Below are positions 1-8,613 of a stretch of DNA of 64,000 nucleotides, one piece after another. The stretch is taken from the NCBI RefSeq assembly GCF_004801305.1, contig NZ_SSOD01000001.1, positions 124,001-188,000 of the forward strand. Reading direction: 5' to 3'. Origin of the DNA: Pseudothauera rhizosphaerae. GTDB taxonomy: Bacteria > Pseudomonadota > Gammaproteobacteria > Burkholderiales > Rhodocyclaceae. The notes below the pieces were generated by a model. It saw only the letters and a program-made list of their open reading frames with translations, searched no databases and was not told the DNA's origin. The number at the start of each line of letters is the position of its first letter. Position 1 is the first letter of the stretch. Position numbers and translations under genes: made by a program.

Positions 1-972
1 AGCCCGCTTACGTGCGTGCTCCAGCGCTGCCTCCCGCACCCAGGCGCCGTCCTCCCAGGCCTTCACCCGTGCCGCCAGCCGATCCACGTTGCACTGGCCG
101 TGCCCCTGGACCACGTTCCAGAACTCGTCCCAGTCGATGGCGCCGAAATCGTAGTGACCGCGCTCCGCGTTCCACTTCAGGTCCGGGTCCGGCAGGCTCA
201 CGCCCAGCACCTCGGCCTGCTTCACGGTGGCGTCCACGAACTTCTGCCGCAGGTCGTCGTTGGAGATGCGCTTGATGCCCCAGCGCGTGGTCTCGGTGTG
301 CACGCTGTCCTTGTCGTGGGGGCCGAACATCATGATGGACGGCCACCACCAGCGGTTCACCGCGTCCTGCACCATGTCGCGCTGCTCGGGCGTCCCGCGC
401 ATCATCGCCAGCAGCAGGTCGTAGCCCTGGCGCTGGTGGAAGGATTCCTCCTTGCAGATGCGCACCATGGCGCGGGAGTACGGGCCGTAGCTGCACTTGC
501 ACAGGGGGATCTGGTTCATGATCGCCGCGCCGTCCACCAGCCAGCCGATCACGCCGATGTCCGCCCAGTTCAGCGTGGGGTAGTTGAAGATGGAGCTGTA
601 CTTGGCCTTGCCCGACAGCAGCGCCTCATAGAGCTCGTCGCGGGATACGCCCAGGGTTTCCGCGGCGGCGTACAGATAGAGGCCGTGGCCGCCCTCGTCC
701 TGCACCTTGGCGAGCAGGATGGCCTTGCGCTTGAGGCTGGGGGCACGGGTGATCCAGTTGCCTTCGGGCAGCATGCCGACGATTTCCGAATGGGCATGCT
801 GGCTGATCTGGCGGATCAGGGTCTTGCGGTAGGCCTCGGGCATCCAGTCCTTGGCCTCGATGAAGCCGCCCGCGGCGATCTTCGCGTCGAACTCGGCCTG
901 GTAGGCGGGGTTCTCCACCTTCTTCGGGCCCCTGGCCTCGCCGTCCGGGATGCTGAGTGATTGGGTATACAT
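1..972 (-). CDS. paaA: Phenylacetyl-CoA 1,2-epoxidase catalytic subunit PaaA (partial, C-terminus beyond window)
   Basis: This is the diiron catalytic subunit of the PaaABCE epoxidase, which attacks the ring of phenylacetyl-CoA with O2. The reading frame opens with ATG at 972 ([18 protein letters not shown]) and runs without a stop to the window edge, giving 324 codons. The family is about 310-330 residues, so only a few residues should be missing. PaaA features in the N-terminal half include [19 protein letters not shown] and [13 protein letters not shown], the latter carrying metal-ligand type E and H residues. It is the last visible gene of the leftward paaG-H-I-K-A run and starts 54 bp beyond the paaK stop, so paaB-C-E are expected just outside the window. 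It is an ordinary member of the family. Confidence 0.95.
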   Translation of the reverse strand, partial: MYTQSLSIPDGEARGPKKVENPAYQAEFDAKIAAGGFIEAKDWMPEAYRKTLIRQISQHAHSEIVGMLPEGNWITRAPSLKRKAILLAKVQDEGGHGLYLYAAAETLGVSRDELYEALLSGKAKYSSIFNYPTLNWADIGVIGWLVDGAAIMNQIPLCKCSYGPYSRAMVRICKEESFHQRQGYDLLLAMMRGTPEQRDMVQDAVNRWWWPSIMMFGPHDKDSVHTETTRWGIKRISNDDLRQKFVDATVKQAEVLGVSLPDPDLKWNAERGHYDFGAIDWDEFWNVVQGHGQCNVDRLAARVKAWEDGAWVREAALEHARKRA

Positions 973-1026
973 ATATGTGCTCGCTCTCTCTGTGGGGTGC
1001 GGCGGCAGGAACCGCCGCGTGCGGAC

Positions 1027-2349
1027 TCACCCCTTGGGCCGGCGGTCGATGACGCGCTTGGCCTTGCCGACGGTGACCCGCTCGATGCTGAAGGGCTCGC
1101 CCACGACCACCTTGGCGGACACGCCGATCAGGCTCTTGATGTGGTGGGTGAGCTCCTTCGCCAGCGCCTCCTTCTGCTCCGGGTGGCGGCCGACGCCGGC
1201 CTCCGGGTTGATCTCCACCTTGACCGTGAGCGTGTCCATGTGGCCCTGCTTGTCCACCTCCAGCAGGTAGTGGGGCGCGAGCTTGGGGATCTTGCAGATC
1301 AGCTCCTCGATCTGGGTCGGGAACACGTTCACGCCGCGGATGATCAGCATGTCGTCCGAGCGCCCGGTGATCTTGGCCATGCGCCGCATGCTGCGGGCGG
1401 TGGGCGGCAGCAGGCGGGTGAGGTCGCGGGTGCGGTAGCGAATGACCGGCATGGCCTCCTTGGTCAGCGAGGTGAACACCAGTTCGCCCTCCTCCCCGTC
1501 GGGCACCACCTCGCCGGTTTCCGGGTTGATGATCTCCGGATAGAAGTGGTCTTCCCAGATCGTCGGGCCGTCCTTGGTTTCCACGCATTCGTTGGCCACG
1601 CCCGGACCCATCACTTCGGAGAGGCCGTAGATGTCCACCGCGTCCATGCCGGAGCGCTCCTCCATGGCCGCGCGCATAGCCGGCGTCCACGGCTCGGCGC
1701 CGAAGATGCCGATCTTGAGCGAGGTGCTCCTGGGATCGATGCCCATGCGCTCCATCTCGTCCAGGATGGTCAGCATGTAGGACGGCGTCACCATGATGAT
1801 CTTCGGCTTGAAGTCCTGGATGATCTGGATCTGCTTCTCGGTCTGGCCGCCCGACATCGGCACCACGGTACAGCCCAGCTTCTCGGCGCCGTAGTGGGCG
1901 CCCAGGCCGCCGGTGAAGAGGCCGTAGCCGTAGGACACGTGCACCATGTCGCCCGGCCGCCCGCCCGAGGCGCGGATGGAGCGCGCCACCACGGTGGCCC
2001 AGGTGTCGATGTCCTTCAGCGTGTAGCCGACGACCGTCGGCTTGCCGGTCGTGCCGGAGGAGGCGTGCACGCGGGCGATCCTCTCCATGGGCACCGCGAA
2101 CATGCCGAAAGGATAGTTGTCGCGCAGGTCGTGCTTGCTGGTGAAGGGGAACTTCGCCAGGTCGGCCAGGGACTTGAGGTCGTCCGGGTGCACGCCCTTC
2201 TCGTCGAACTTCTTCCTGTAGTGCGGCACGTTGTCGTAGGCGTGGCGCAGGCTCCACTTCAGGCGTTCGAGCTGCAGCGCGCGCAACTCGTCCTGGCTGG
2301 CCTTTTCGATGGGGTCGAGCTGGGGTGGGGTGAAGCTGTTGATGGGCAT
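1027..2349 (-). CDS. paaK: Phenylacetate-CoA ligase PaaK
   Basis: This 440-residue AMP-forming ligase activates phenylacetate to phenylacetyl-CoA, the first step of the pathway, in the cytoplasm. The adenylate-forming motif HASSGTTGKPTVVGYT lies near residue 95. YGLSEVMGPG follows near 240, and the C-terminal hinge region near 335 reads TGRSDDMLIIRGVNVFPTQ. Length and domain order are those of PaaK. A strong ribosome-binding site (AGGAGGAGA) stands just before the ATG at 2349. The gene lies between paaI and paaA in the leftward operon. Confidence 0.97.
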   Translation of the reverse strand: MPINSFTPPQLDPIEKASQDELRALQLERLKWSLRHAYDNVPHYRKKFDEKGVHPDDLKSLADLAKFPFTSKHDLRDNYPFGMFAVPMERIARVHASSGTTGKPTVVGYTLKDIDTWATVVARSIRASGGRPGDMVHVSYGYGLFTGGLGAHYGAEKLGCTVVPMSGGQTEKQIQIIQDFKPKIIMVTPSYMLTILDEMERMGIDPRSTSLKIGIFGAEPWTPAMRAAMEERSGMDAVDIYGLSEVMGPGVANECVETKDGPTIWEDHFYPEIINPETGEVVPDGEEGELVFTSLTKEAMPVIRYRTRDLTRLLPPTARSMRRMAKITGRSDDMLIIRGVNVFPTQIEELICKIPKLAPHYLLEVDKQGHMDTLTVKVEINPEAGVGRHPEQKEALAKELTHHIKSLIGVSAKVVVGEPFSIERVTVGKAKRVIDRRPKG

Positions 2350-2417
2350 TGTTGTCTCCTCCTGGTTTCCGTCTGCTGCAGCGGCTCTGCGTCCGCCGTC
2401 AGCATATTCCTGTCTGG

Positions 2418-2882
2418 CTAGAGTTCGACCACCGGCCGGCCCTTGAGCCGGTAGGACTTGCCGCGCATGACCGCGATCAGCTCGCCCTTCTGGTTGGTGA
2501 CCGTGATGTCGTACACGCCCGTGCGCCCGGCCTCGAACACCAGTTGCGCCGCGGCGGTGAGCAGGTCGCCCGGCCGGCCCGGCGCCATGAAATCCACGCT
2601 GATGCCCGAGGCCACGGTCTGCTCGTTGCCACTGTTGCAGGCGTAGGCGAAGGCCGTGTCGGCCAGCGTGGTGATGAGGCCGCCGTGGGCGATGCGAAAG
2701 CCGTTCAGCATGTCCTCGCGCACCGGCATGGTGAGGGTGGCGCGGCCCGGTCCGACGGCGGTGATCGTCATGCCCAGGCTCTGGGCGGCCTGGTCCTTGG
2801 CGAACATGCCGTCGCGCACCCGCTCGGCCAGGGTCTGCGGATCGAGTCCCTCGCTGATGTCGCGGTAGGAAGCTTCACTCAT
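2418..2882 (-). CDS. paaI: Hydroxyphenylacetyl-CoA thioesterase PaaI
   Basis: This 154-residue hot-dog-fold thioesterase frees CoA from dead-end phenylacetyl-CoA intermediates. The central segment from about residue 60, NGFRIAHGGLITTLADTAFA, is the PaaI signature with the conserved HGG and the acidic residue of the active site. GISVDFMAPGRPGDLLTA follows on the next strand. The ATG at 2882 lies inside the end of paaH, an 8-bp overlap that suggests translational coupling. It serves as a salvage enzyme within the paa operon. Confidence 0.93.
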   Translation of the reverse strand: MSEASYRDISEGLDPQTLAERVRDGMFAKDQAAQSLGMTITAVGPGRATLTMPVREDMLNGFRIAHGGLITTLADTAFAYACNSGNEQTVASGISVDFMAPGRPGDLLTAAAQLVFEAGRTGVYDITVTNQKGELIAVMRGKSYRLKGRPVVEL

Positions 2883-4410
2883 GAAAATTGGCTCCGGTAA
2901 TGGCCTTGCGCTGCAACAGCGGCGAGACGCGGTAACGGGTGTCGAAATAGTGGGCGCACAGGTTGGTCAGCACGCGGGCGACGAAGGCAGTGCCCAGTTC
3001 GTCGGCCCAGGCCAGCGGCCCCTTCGGGTAATTGGTGCCGTAGCGCATGGCGGTGTCGATGTCGGCCGCCGTACCGATGCCGGCCAGCACCGCGTCGGCG
3101 GCCTCGTTGGCGAGCATGGCCACGGTACGCAGGCCCAGGAGGCCCGCCACGTCGTCCAGCCGCGTCACCGCCAGGCCGGCCGCCTGCAGCGTGCCGACCA
3201 CGGCACGCCAGGCGCCCTGGCCGCACTGGTCGGCCACGGCAACCGCGAGGCGCGGCGTGGCGGCGTAGTCCAGGCAGAGGTCGAACAGCACCAGCTTGGG
3301 CACGTCCTCCTCCACCGCGCGACGGGTGGCGGTACGGCCATCGGACAGCACCAGACGCGCGCCGCCGATCTCCAGCCAGCCGGCACCGTGCCCGGATTCA
3401 CCGGGCTTGCGCTCCATGGTGATGCCGGCCCCTTCCAGCCGGGCGATCAGCCCGCCGGCCACGCCCAGGTCGCCCACCACGGCCACGCGGCCTTCCGCGC
3501 CCTGGGGCGCTTCGGCCGCCGGCGCGGGGCGCGCGGCGCCTTCGGCGTAATCGTGGAAACCGCGCCCGCTCTTGCGCCCGAGGCGGCCGGCGAGCACCAG
3601 TTCCTGCTGGATCAGGCTGGGGGTGAAGCGCTTGTCGTTGAAACAGGCCTCGAACACGGACGAGGTCACGGCGAAGTTCACGTCGTGGCCGATCAGGTCC
3701 ATCAGTTCGAGGGGCCCCATGGGGAAGCCGCAGCCTTCCCGAAGCACCGCGTCCAGCGTGGCCACGTCCGCCGCGCCTTCGCCCAGCACGCGCAGGCCTT
3801 CCGCGTAATAGGGCCGGGCGACGCGGTTGACGATGAAGCCCGGGGTGGATTTGGCATGCACCGCCACCTTGCCCCAGGCCCCGGCCGTGGCGTGCAGCGT
3901 GGCGGCCACGGCGGGATCGGTGGCGAGGCCCGAGACCACTTCCACCAGCTTCATGACCGGCGCCGGATTGAAGAAGTGCAGGCCGGCCACGCGCTGGGGG
4001 CGGGCCAGGGGCGCGGCCAGGGCGGTAATCGACAGGGACGAGGTGTTGCTGGCGAGGATGGCGTCCCCGGACAGCAGGCTTTCCAGTTCCGCGAACAAGG
4101 CGCGCTTGACCGCCAGGTCCTCGACGATGGCTTCCACCGCCAAGCCGGCGTCGCGGGCCGCGGCCAGGTCCATCACCGGCTGCACCCGTGCCGCGGCGGC
4201 GGTCGCGGCTTCGGCCGTCAGGCGGCCCCTGGCGGCGAGCTTGTCCAGCGCCGCGGCGATGCCGGCGCGGCCCCGGTCGGCGGCTTCCGCGCGGGAGTCA
4301 TACAAGTAGACGGTGTGACCGGCCACGGCCGCCACCTGGGCGATGCCGCTGCCCATGGCGCCGGCGCCGACGACCAGCACCTTCACGTCGGGAGAAAGCG
4401 CAAGCGACAC
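2875..4410 (-). CDS. paaH: 3-hydroxyadipyl-CoA dehydrogenase PaaH
   Basis: This NAD-dependent dehydrogenase acts in the beta-oxidation-like lower part of the phenylacetate pathway. The protein has 511 residues. A Rossmann motif, VVGAGAMGSGIAQ, sits at about residue 13. The 3-hydroxyacyl-CoA dehydrogenase signature with the catalytic His (GLHFFNPAPVMKLVEVV) is near residue 140, and a second C-terminal HAD-type domain fills the rest, as usual for PaaH (about 475-510 residues). The start codon is GTG at 4410, placed 3 bp after the paaG stop. No nearer ATG gives the complete Rossmann fold. Confidence 0.94.
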   Translation of the reverse strand: MSLALSPDVKVLVVGAGAMGSGIAQVAAVAGHTVYLYDSRAEAADRGRAGIAAALDKLAARGRLTAEAATAAAARVQPVMDLAAARDAGLAVEAIVEDLAVKRALFAELESLLSGDAILASNTSSLSITALAAPLARPQRVAGLHFFNPAPVMKLVEVVSGLATDPAVAATLHATAGAWGKVAVHAKSTPGFIVNRVARPYYAEGLRVLGEGAADVATLDAVLREGCGFPMGPLELMDLIGHDVNFAVTSSVFEACFNDKRFTPSLIQQELVLAGRLGRKSGRGFHDYAEGAARPAPAAEAPQGAEGRVAVVGDLGVAGGLIARLEGAGITMERKPGESGHGAGWLEIGGARLVLSDGRTATRRAVEEDVPKLVLFDLCLDYAATPRLAVAVADQCGQGAWRAVVGTLQAAGLAVTRLDDVAGLLGLRTVAMLANEAADAVLAGIGTAADIDTAMRYGTNYPKGPLAWADELGTAFVARVLTNLCAHYFDTRYRVSPLLQRKAITGANFHE

Positions 4411-4413
4411 GGC

Positions 4414-5241
4414 TCAGTCCCCCTGGAAGCGCGGCGCGCGCTTTTCCATGAAGGCGGCCACGCCTTCCCGGTAGTCCTTGGAGCGCCCGCACACGGTCAT
4501 GGCGTCCCGCTCCCGGTTCAACTGGGACTCGAAGTCCTCGCCGTCGCTGGTCCAGATCAGGCGCTTGGTCTGGGCGTAGCCGAAGGTCGGCCCCTGGGCG
4601 AGGCCGGCGGCGACCTGCTGCACGGTGGGCAGCAGGGCCTCGTCGTCCACGCACTTCCAGATCAGGCCCCAGGCTTCGGCCTGCTCGGCCGGCAGCTTGT
4701 CGCCCAGCAGGGCCAGGCCCAGGGCGCGGGCCGGACCCAGCAGGCGGGGCAGTATCCAGGTGCCGCCCGTGTCCGGGATCAGCCCCAGCTTGGCGAAGGA
4801 CTGGATGAAGCTCGCCGAGCGGGCGGCGAACACCAGGTCACAGGCCAGCGCCAGGTTGGCGCCGGCACCGGCCGCCACGCCGTTCACCGCGGCGATCACC
4901 GGCAGGTCCAGCGCACGCAGGGCGAGCACCAGGGGCTTGTAGTTGCGCTCCACCGAGGCGCCCAGGTCCGGCGCCTCGTCGCCCGCGGCCACGGCCCGGT
5001 CGGACAGGTCCTGCCCGGCACAGAAGCCGCGCCCGGCGCCGGTCAGCACCAGCACGCGGATGCTGCCGTCGGCCCGGCCGGCCCTGACCGCGGCGAGGGC
5101 TTCGCGCACTTCCGCGTGCATCCGGTCGTTGAAGCTGTTCAGGCGTTCGGGCCGATTCAGCGTCAGCGTGGCCACGCCGGCCTCGACGCCGAAGACGATG
5201 GTTTCGAACGGCTGGGTTGGGGCGCCGCTGGTCGTGCTCAT
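4414..5241 (-). CDS. paaG: 1,2-epoxyphenylacetyl-CoA isomerase PaaG
   Basis: This crotonase-family enzyme isomerises ring-epoxide phenylacetyl-CoA to oxepin-CoA. From the ATG at 5241 the product is 275 residues. An open frame extends further upstream, but that extension is Arg/Lys-rich and crosses the promoter, so I chose MSTTSGAPTQPFETIV. The oxyanion-hole region reads GRGFCAGQDLSDR and the second one NGVAAGAGANLALACDLV, both typical of PaaG. It is the first gene of the leftward paa operon. It faces paaN across a 226-bp divergent promoter region holding a TetR-type operator and an FNR-type site. Confidence 0.93.
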   Translation of the reverse strand: MSTTSGAPTQPFETIVFGVEAGVATLTLNRPERLNSFNDRMHAEVREALAAVRAGRADGSIRVLVLTGAGRGFCAGQDLSDRAVAAGDEAPDLGASVERNYKPLVLALRALDLPVIAAVNGVAAGAGANLALACDLVFAARSASFIQSFAKLGLIPDTGGTWILPRLLGPARALGLALLGDKLPAEQAEAWGLIWKCVDDEALLPTVQQVAAGLAQGPTFGYAQTKRLIWTSDGEDFESQLNRERDAMTVCGRSKDYREGVAAFMEKRAPRFQGD

Positions 5242-5335
5242 GTCTCCTCCATCCTTGTTCTTTCGCGCGCTGTGGGGCACGCTTCGTCTCTTGCGCGGGG
5301 CTTTTCGCCCTCTTGCGGCCGGGTGTTTTCGTTGT

Positions 5336-5351
5336 TTGACCGACCGGTCAA
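5336..5351. promoter_or_regulatory. TetR-type (PaaR-like) operator in the paa divergent promoter
   Basis: The sequence TTGACCGACCGGTCAA is a perfect inverted repeat: TTGACCG and CGGTCAA around a 2-nt centre. It lies 95 bp upstream of paaG and 117 bp upstream of paaN. Sites of this shape are bound by TetR-family regulators of acyl-CoA pathways such as PaaR. No tetR gene is visible in the window, so the regulator is inferred. Confidence 0.65.
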
Positions 5352-5363
5352 TCAATAGTAATC

Positions 5364-5377
5364 TTGATCCAGATCAA
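5364..5377. promoter_or_regulatory. Perfect FNR/ANR-type box in the paa divergent promoter
   Basis: TTGATCCAGATCAA matches the FNR/ANR consensus TTGATNNNNATCAA at all ten fixed positions. The centre is about 97 bp upstream of paaN and 130 bp upstream of paaG, and 13 bp from the TetR-type operator. The match is read directly. Oxygen control of these aerobic genes is inferred. Confidence 0.6.
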
Positions 5378-5467
5378 AAAACAAGCACATTTTTTCACCC
5401 CCCGCGGACTTGTTCCGCCACCCCGAGACAAGGCGGTGCGTCAGACGCCGCCCCTGGAGGAGACACC

Positions 5468-7138
5468 ATGGCTCACCCCCTGTTCGAAAAACATCGCGCC
5501 ACGCTGGACGCCGCCGTGGAGGCCATCCACAACCGCGGCTACTGGACCCCCTACCCCGAGATGCCCAGCCCCAAGGTCTATGGCGAAACCGCCCTTGCCG
5601 ACGGCAAGGCGGCCGTCGAGGCCCTGGCCGGGCGGGATTTCGCGCTGGACCAGCCGGGCACAAGCGGCTGGGCCGCGCCGGAGAAGAGTCCCTACGGCGT
5701 GAAGCTGGACGTGCGCTATCCGGTCTGCGAGGTGGAGGCGCTGATCGCCGCAGCCCAGGCCGCCATGCCGGGCTGGCGCCGGATCGGCGCCGAAGGCCGC
5801 GCGGGCGTGTGCCTGGAAATCCTCGACCGCCTCAACAAGAAGAGCTTCGAGATCGCCCACGCGGTGATGTACACCACCGGCCAGGGCTGGATGATGGCCT
5901 TCCAGGCCGGCGGACCCCACGCCCAGGACCGGGGCCTGGAGGCGGTGGCCTACGCCTGGGACGAGCAGCGCCGCATCCCGGCGACCAGCGTCTGGGAAAA
6001 GCCCCAGGGCAAGAACCCGGCGCTGAAGATGCAGAAACACTACGAGATCGTCGGCCGCGGCGTGGCGCTGGTGATCGGCTGCGGCACCTTCCCCACCTGG
6101 AACACCTATCCGGGCCTGTTCGCCGCGCTGGCGACGGGCAACCCGGTCATCGTCAAGCCCCACGGCAACGCCGTCCTGCCCGCGGCCATCACCGTGAAGA
6201 TCGCCCGCGAGGTGTTGGCGGAAGCCGGCCTGGACCCCAACCTGGTGAGCCTGGCGGTGGTGGAAAAACGCGCCGCCACCCAGGCGCTGGCCACCCACCC
6301 GGCGGTGAAATCCATCGACTTCACCGGCGGCAACGTCTTCGGCCAGTGGCTGCTGGACCATGCCAGGCAGGCCCAGGTGTATGCGGAACTGGCCGGCGTG
6401 AACAACGTGGTCATCGAATCCACCAACGAGTACAAGGCCATGCTGCGCAACCTGGCCTTCACGCTGAGCCTGTACTCCGGCCAGATGTGCACCACCACCC
6501 AGGCCATCCTGGTGCCGGCCGGCGGCATAGCGACGGACCAGGGCCACAAGAGCTTTGACGAAGTCGCCGCCGACCTGGGTGCGGCCATCACCAAGTTCCT
6601 TTCCGATGTGAACGTGGCCACCGCGGTGCTCGGCGCCATCCAGTCCGAGGCCACGCTGGCGCGCATCGAGGAATGCCAGTCCGGCGAGTACGGCAAGGTG
6701 GTGCTGGCCTCCACGAAGATCGCCCACCCGGAATTCCCCGCTGCCGAAGTGCGCACACCCGTGCTGCTCGCCTGCGACGCGGCCGACGAGGCGAGCTACA
6801 TGGAAGAGCGCTTTGGCCCCATCGCCTTCGTCGTCAAGGTGGCGGACGGCGCGGAAGCGGTGCGGCTGTCGGAACGCATCGTGCGCGAGCACGGCGCGCT
6901 GACCGTGGGCGTGTATTCCACCCGGGCGGACGTGATCGAGGCCATGACCGAGGCGACGCTCGCCGCCGGCGTGGCCCTGTCCATCAACCTGACCGGCGGC
7001 GTGTTCGTGAACCAGTCGGCGGCCTTCTCCGACTACCACGGCGTGGGCATGAACCCGGCCGCCAACGCTTCCTACTCGGACGCGGCCTTCGTCGCCAACC
7101 GCTTCCGTGTGGTGCAGCGGCGGTATCACGTCGAATAG
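5468..7138 (+). CDS. paaN: Phenylacetate degradation aldehyde dehydrogenase-like protein PaaN
   Basis: This 556-residue protein belongs to the aldehyde dehydrogenase superfamily in the PaaN branch, which lacks the C-terminal MaoC hydratase of E. coli PaaZ. It is expected to oxidise the ring-cleaved semialdehyde-CoA, leaving oxepin-CoA hydrolysis to a separate hydratase not seen here. Visible motifs include GCGTFPTWNTYPGLFAALATG (from about residue 205, cofactor-binding region) and SLYSGQMCTTTQAILV, whose Cys is the catalytic thiol, near residue 340. ATG 5468 follows a GGAGGAGA ribosome-binding site. A much longer open frame upstream runs antisense through paaG and is rejected. It starts the rightward arm with paaY. 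Confidence 0.88.
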   Translation: MAHPLFEKHRATLDAAVEAIHNRGYWTPYPEMPSPKVYGETALADGKAAVEALAGRDFALDQPGTSGWAAPEKSPYGVKLDVRYPVCEVEALIAAAQAAMPGWRRIGAEGRAGVCLEILDRLNKKSFEIAHAVMYTTGQGWMMAFQAGGPHAQDRGLEAVAYAWDEQRRIPATSVWEKPQGKNPALKMQKHYEIVGRGVALVIGCGTFPTWNTYPGLFAALATGNPVIVKPHGNAVLPAAITVKIAREVLAEAGLDPNLVSLAVVEKRAATQALATHPAVKSIDFTGGNVFGQWLLDHARQAQVYAELAGVNNVVIESTNEYKAMLRNLAFTLSLYSGQMCTTTQAILVPAGGIATDQGHKSFDEVAADLGAAITKFLSDVNVATAVLGAIQSEATLARIEECQSGEYGKVVLASTKIAHPEFPAAEVRTPVLLACDAADEASYMEERFGPIAFVVKVADGAEAVRLSERIVREHGALTVGVYSTRADVIEAMTEATLAAGVALSINLTGGVFVNQSAAFSDYHGVGMNPAANASYSDAAFVANRFRVVQRRYHVE

Positions 7139-7175
7139 GTTCCGACCACGGTCCAGGCGCCGGCGGGTTTTCCCC

Positions 7176-7192
7176 CTCCCCTTGAAGGGGAG
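7176..7192. repeat. Short hairpin between paaN and paaY
   Basis: CTCCCCTTGAAGGGGAG is an almost perfect short palindrome in the 105-bp gap between paaN and paaY. It may be a degenerate relative of the CCCTCTCCC-type repeats described elsewhere in this window. No T-run follows, so it is not a clear terminator. Confidence 0.4.
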
Positions 7193-7243
7193 GAGTGATA
7201 TCGCCACGCGTCAAGCACTGGTCCCCGCAAGGAGCAACAACCC

Positions 7244-7849
7244 ATGCCCTGCTACGAAATCGACGGCCTGCGGCCCGTCATCCACCCGGACGCCTTCGTG
7301 CACCCGGACGCGGTGCTGATCGGCGACGTCATCGTCGGCCCGCGCTGCTACGTGGCGCCGCTGGCGTCCCTGCGCGGCGACTTCGGCCGCATCGTGCTGG
7401 AGGAAGGCAGCAACCTGCAGGACACCTGCGTCATGCACGGCTTTCCCGGCACCGACACGGTGATCGAGGCCGACGGCCACGTGGGCCACGGCGCCGTGCT
7501 GCACGGCTGCCGCGTGGGCAGGAACGCGCTCATCGGCATGAACGCGGTGATCATGGACAACGCCGTGGTGGGCGAATCGGCCATCGTCGGCGCCTGCGCC
7601 TTCGTCAAGGCCGGCATGGAAATCCCGCCGCGCTGGCTCGCCGCCGGCATGCCCGCCAAGCTCATGCGCGCGCTGACGGAGCAGGAGATGGCCTGGAAGG
7701 TGGACGGCACGCGCTGCTACCAGGACCTCACGCTGCGCAGCCTGTCCACGCTGAAGTCCTGCGCGCCGCTGACCGGGATGGAGCCGGGCCGCAAACGCTT
7801 CGAGTTCCCCGGCGTGGTGCCGCTGGTGGATGTGAAGAAGGGCGGCTGA
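7244..7849 (+). CDS. paaY: Phenylacetate pathway thioesterase PaaY (gamma-carbonic-anhydrase fold)
   Basis: This 201-residue protein is built of left-handed beta-helix hexapeptide repeats. It is a salvage thioesterase that removes stalled CoA intermediates in phenylacetate breakdown. The repeats run from about residue 12 to 140 (for example [20 protein letters not shown] and [18 protein letters not shown]). A C-terminal helical region follows with [19 protein letters not shown]. The His residues used by gamma-class carbonic anhydrase relatives are present at CVMHG and GHVGHG. ATG 7244 has an AAGGAG site upstream. It is the second gene of the rightward paa arm. Confidence 0.93.
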   Translation: MPCYEIDGLRPVIHPDAFVHPDAVLIGDVIVGPRCYVAPLASLRGDFGRIVLEEGSNLQDTCVMHGFPGTDTVIEADGHVGHGAVLHGCRVGRNALIGMNAVIMDNAVVGESAIVGACAFVKAGMEIPPRWLAAGMPAKLMRALTEQEMAWKVDGTRCYQDLTLRSLSTLKSCAPLTGMEPGRKRFEFPGVVPLVDVKKGG

Positions 7850-7902
7850 CGCGGGCACGGAGCCCCGCGCTACACTGCGGGCCTTGTCGCCAGCCTGCCG
7901 GA

Positions 7903-8415
7903 ATGATGAACACCGAAGCCCCCTCCTCCGCCCCCGTCTCCTCCACCTCTTCCCGCACCCGCGTCGAGACCGCCCTGCGCACGCTCGGCATGCCCGCCGA
8001 CATCGTCGAGTTCGGCACGCTCACGCGCACCAGCGCCGAGGCCGCCGCGGCCATCGGCTGCGAGGTGGCGCAGATCGCCAAGTCGGTGGTGTTCCGCGGC
8101 AAGACCTCGGACGCCTGCGTCGTGGTCATCGCCAGCGGCGCGGACCGCATCGACGAGAAGAAGCTCGCCGCCGAGATCGGCGAGAAGGTCGGGCGGGCGG
8201 ATGCGGATTTCGTGCGCCGGCGCACCGGCTTCGCCATCGGCGGGGTGGCGCCGGTGGGTCACGCGGGCGAGGTCACGCTGCTGGTGGACCGCGCCCTGTG
8301 GGCGCTGGACCCGATCTGGGCCGCGGCCGGCACGCCCAACGCGGTGTTCCGCCTGTCGGCCGACGACCTGCACCGCATCCCCGGCATCCGCGTCGTGGAC
8401 GTGCGCCAAATCTGA
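7903..8415 (+). CDS. YbaK/prolyl-tRNA deacylase family protein
   Basis: This 170-residue protein has a single YbaK/ProRS-editing domain, which hydrolyses mischarged aminoacyl-tRNA. The fold is recognisable from EVAQIAKSVVFRGK at about residue 50, with the conserved Lys. It continues through DEKKLAAEIG and TGFAIGGVAPVGH near residue 105, the substrate-pocket loop, to the C-terminal NAVFRLSADDL. ATG codons at 7903 and 7906 are both possible and I took the first. It is 53 bp downstream of paaY and could be read through from it, but has no functional link to phenylacetate. Confidence 0.85.
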   Translation: MMNTEAPSSAPVSSTSSRTRVETALRTLGMPADIVEFGTLTRTSAEAAAAIGCEVAQIAKSVVFRGKTSDACVVVIASGADRIDEKKLAAEIGEKVGRADADFVRRRTGFAIGGVAPVGHAGEVTLLVDRALWALDPIWAAAGTPNAVFRLSADDLHRIPGIRVVDVRQI

Positions 8416-8444
8416 AATGAAACACACCATGCCTGCACCGTGCG

Positions 8445-8560
8445 CAAGCCCCTCTCCCCTCGCGGGAGAGGGCCGGGGAGAGGGGGCGCTCGATGCAGGC
8501 ACGGCGCCCGTCCCAGCCCCCTCTCCCCAACCCCTCTCCCGCGAGGGGAGAGGGAGCACA
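8445..8560. repeat. Paired inverted copies of a CCCTCTCCC-type intergenic repeat
   Basis: Two copies of a C/T-rich element face each other: one around 8449-8485 (CCCTCTCCCCTCGCGGGAG) and one around 8515-8553 (CCCCTCTCCCGCGAGGGGAG). Each copy is itself a hairpin. The pair fills most of the 198-bp gap between the YbaK-like and cupin genes. Related copies occur near 11.94, 48.60, 48.69 and 53.65 kb. Confidence 0.7.
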
Positions 8561-8613
8561 GCCATCCCGTTTCATGCGTCGTGGGTCGCGCCGGGCGCGG
8601 TGGAGCAACTGAG

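Noticed and set aside
2881-5358. 825-residue open frame on the plus strand through paaH and paaG
   Set aside because: It is antisense to well-recognised paa genes, has a His/Gln/Gly-rich composition typical of GC-rich shadow frames and matches no family.
8445-8560. CRISPR-like repeats
   Set aside because: There are only two copies, they face each other and lack uniform spacers, and no cas gene is near.
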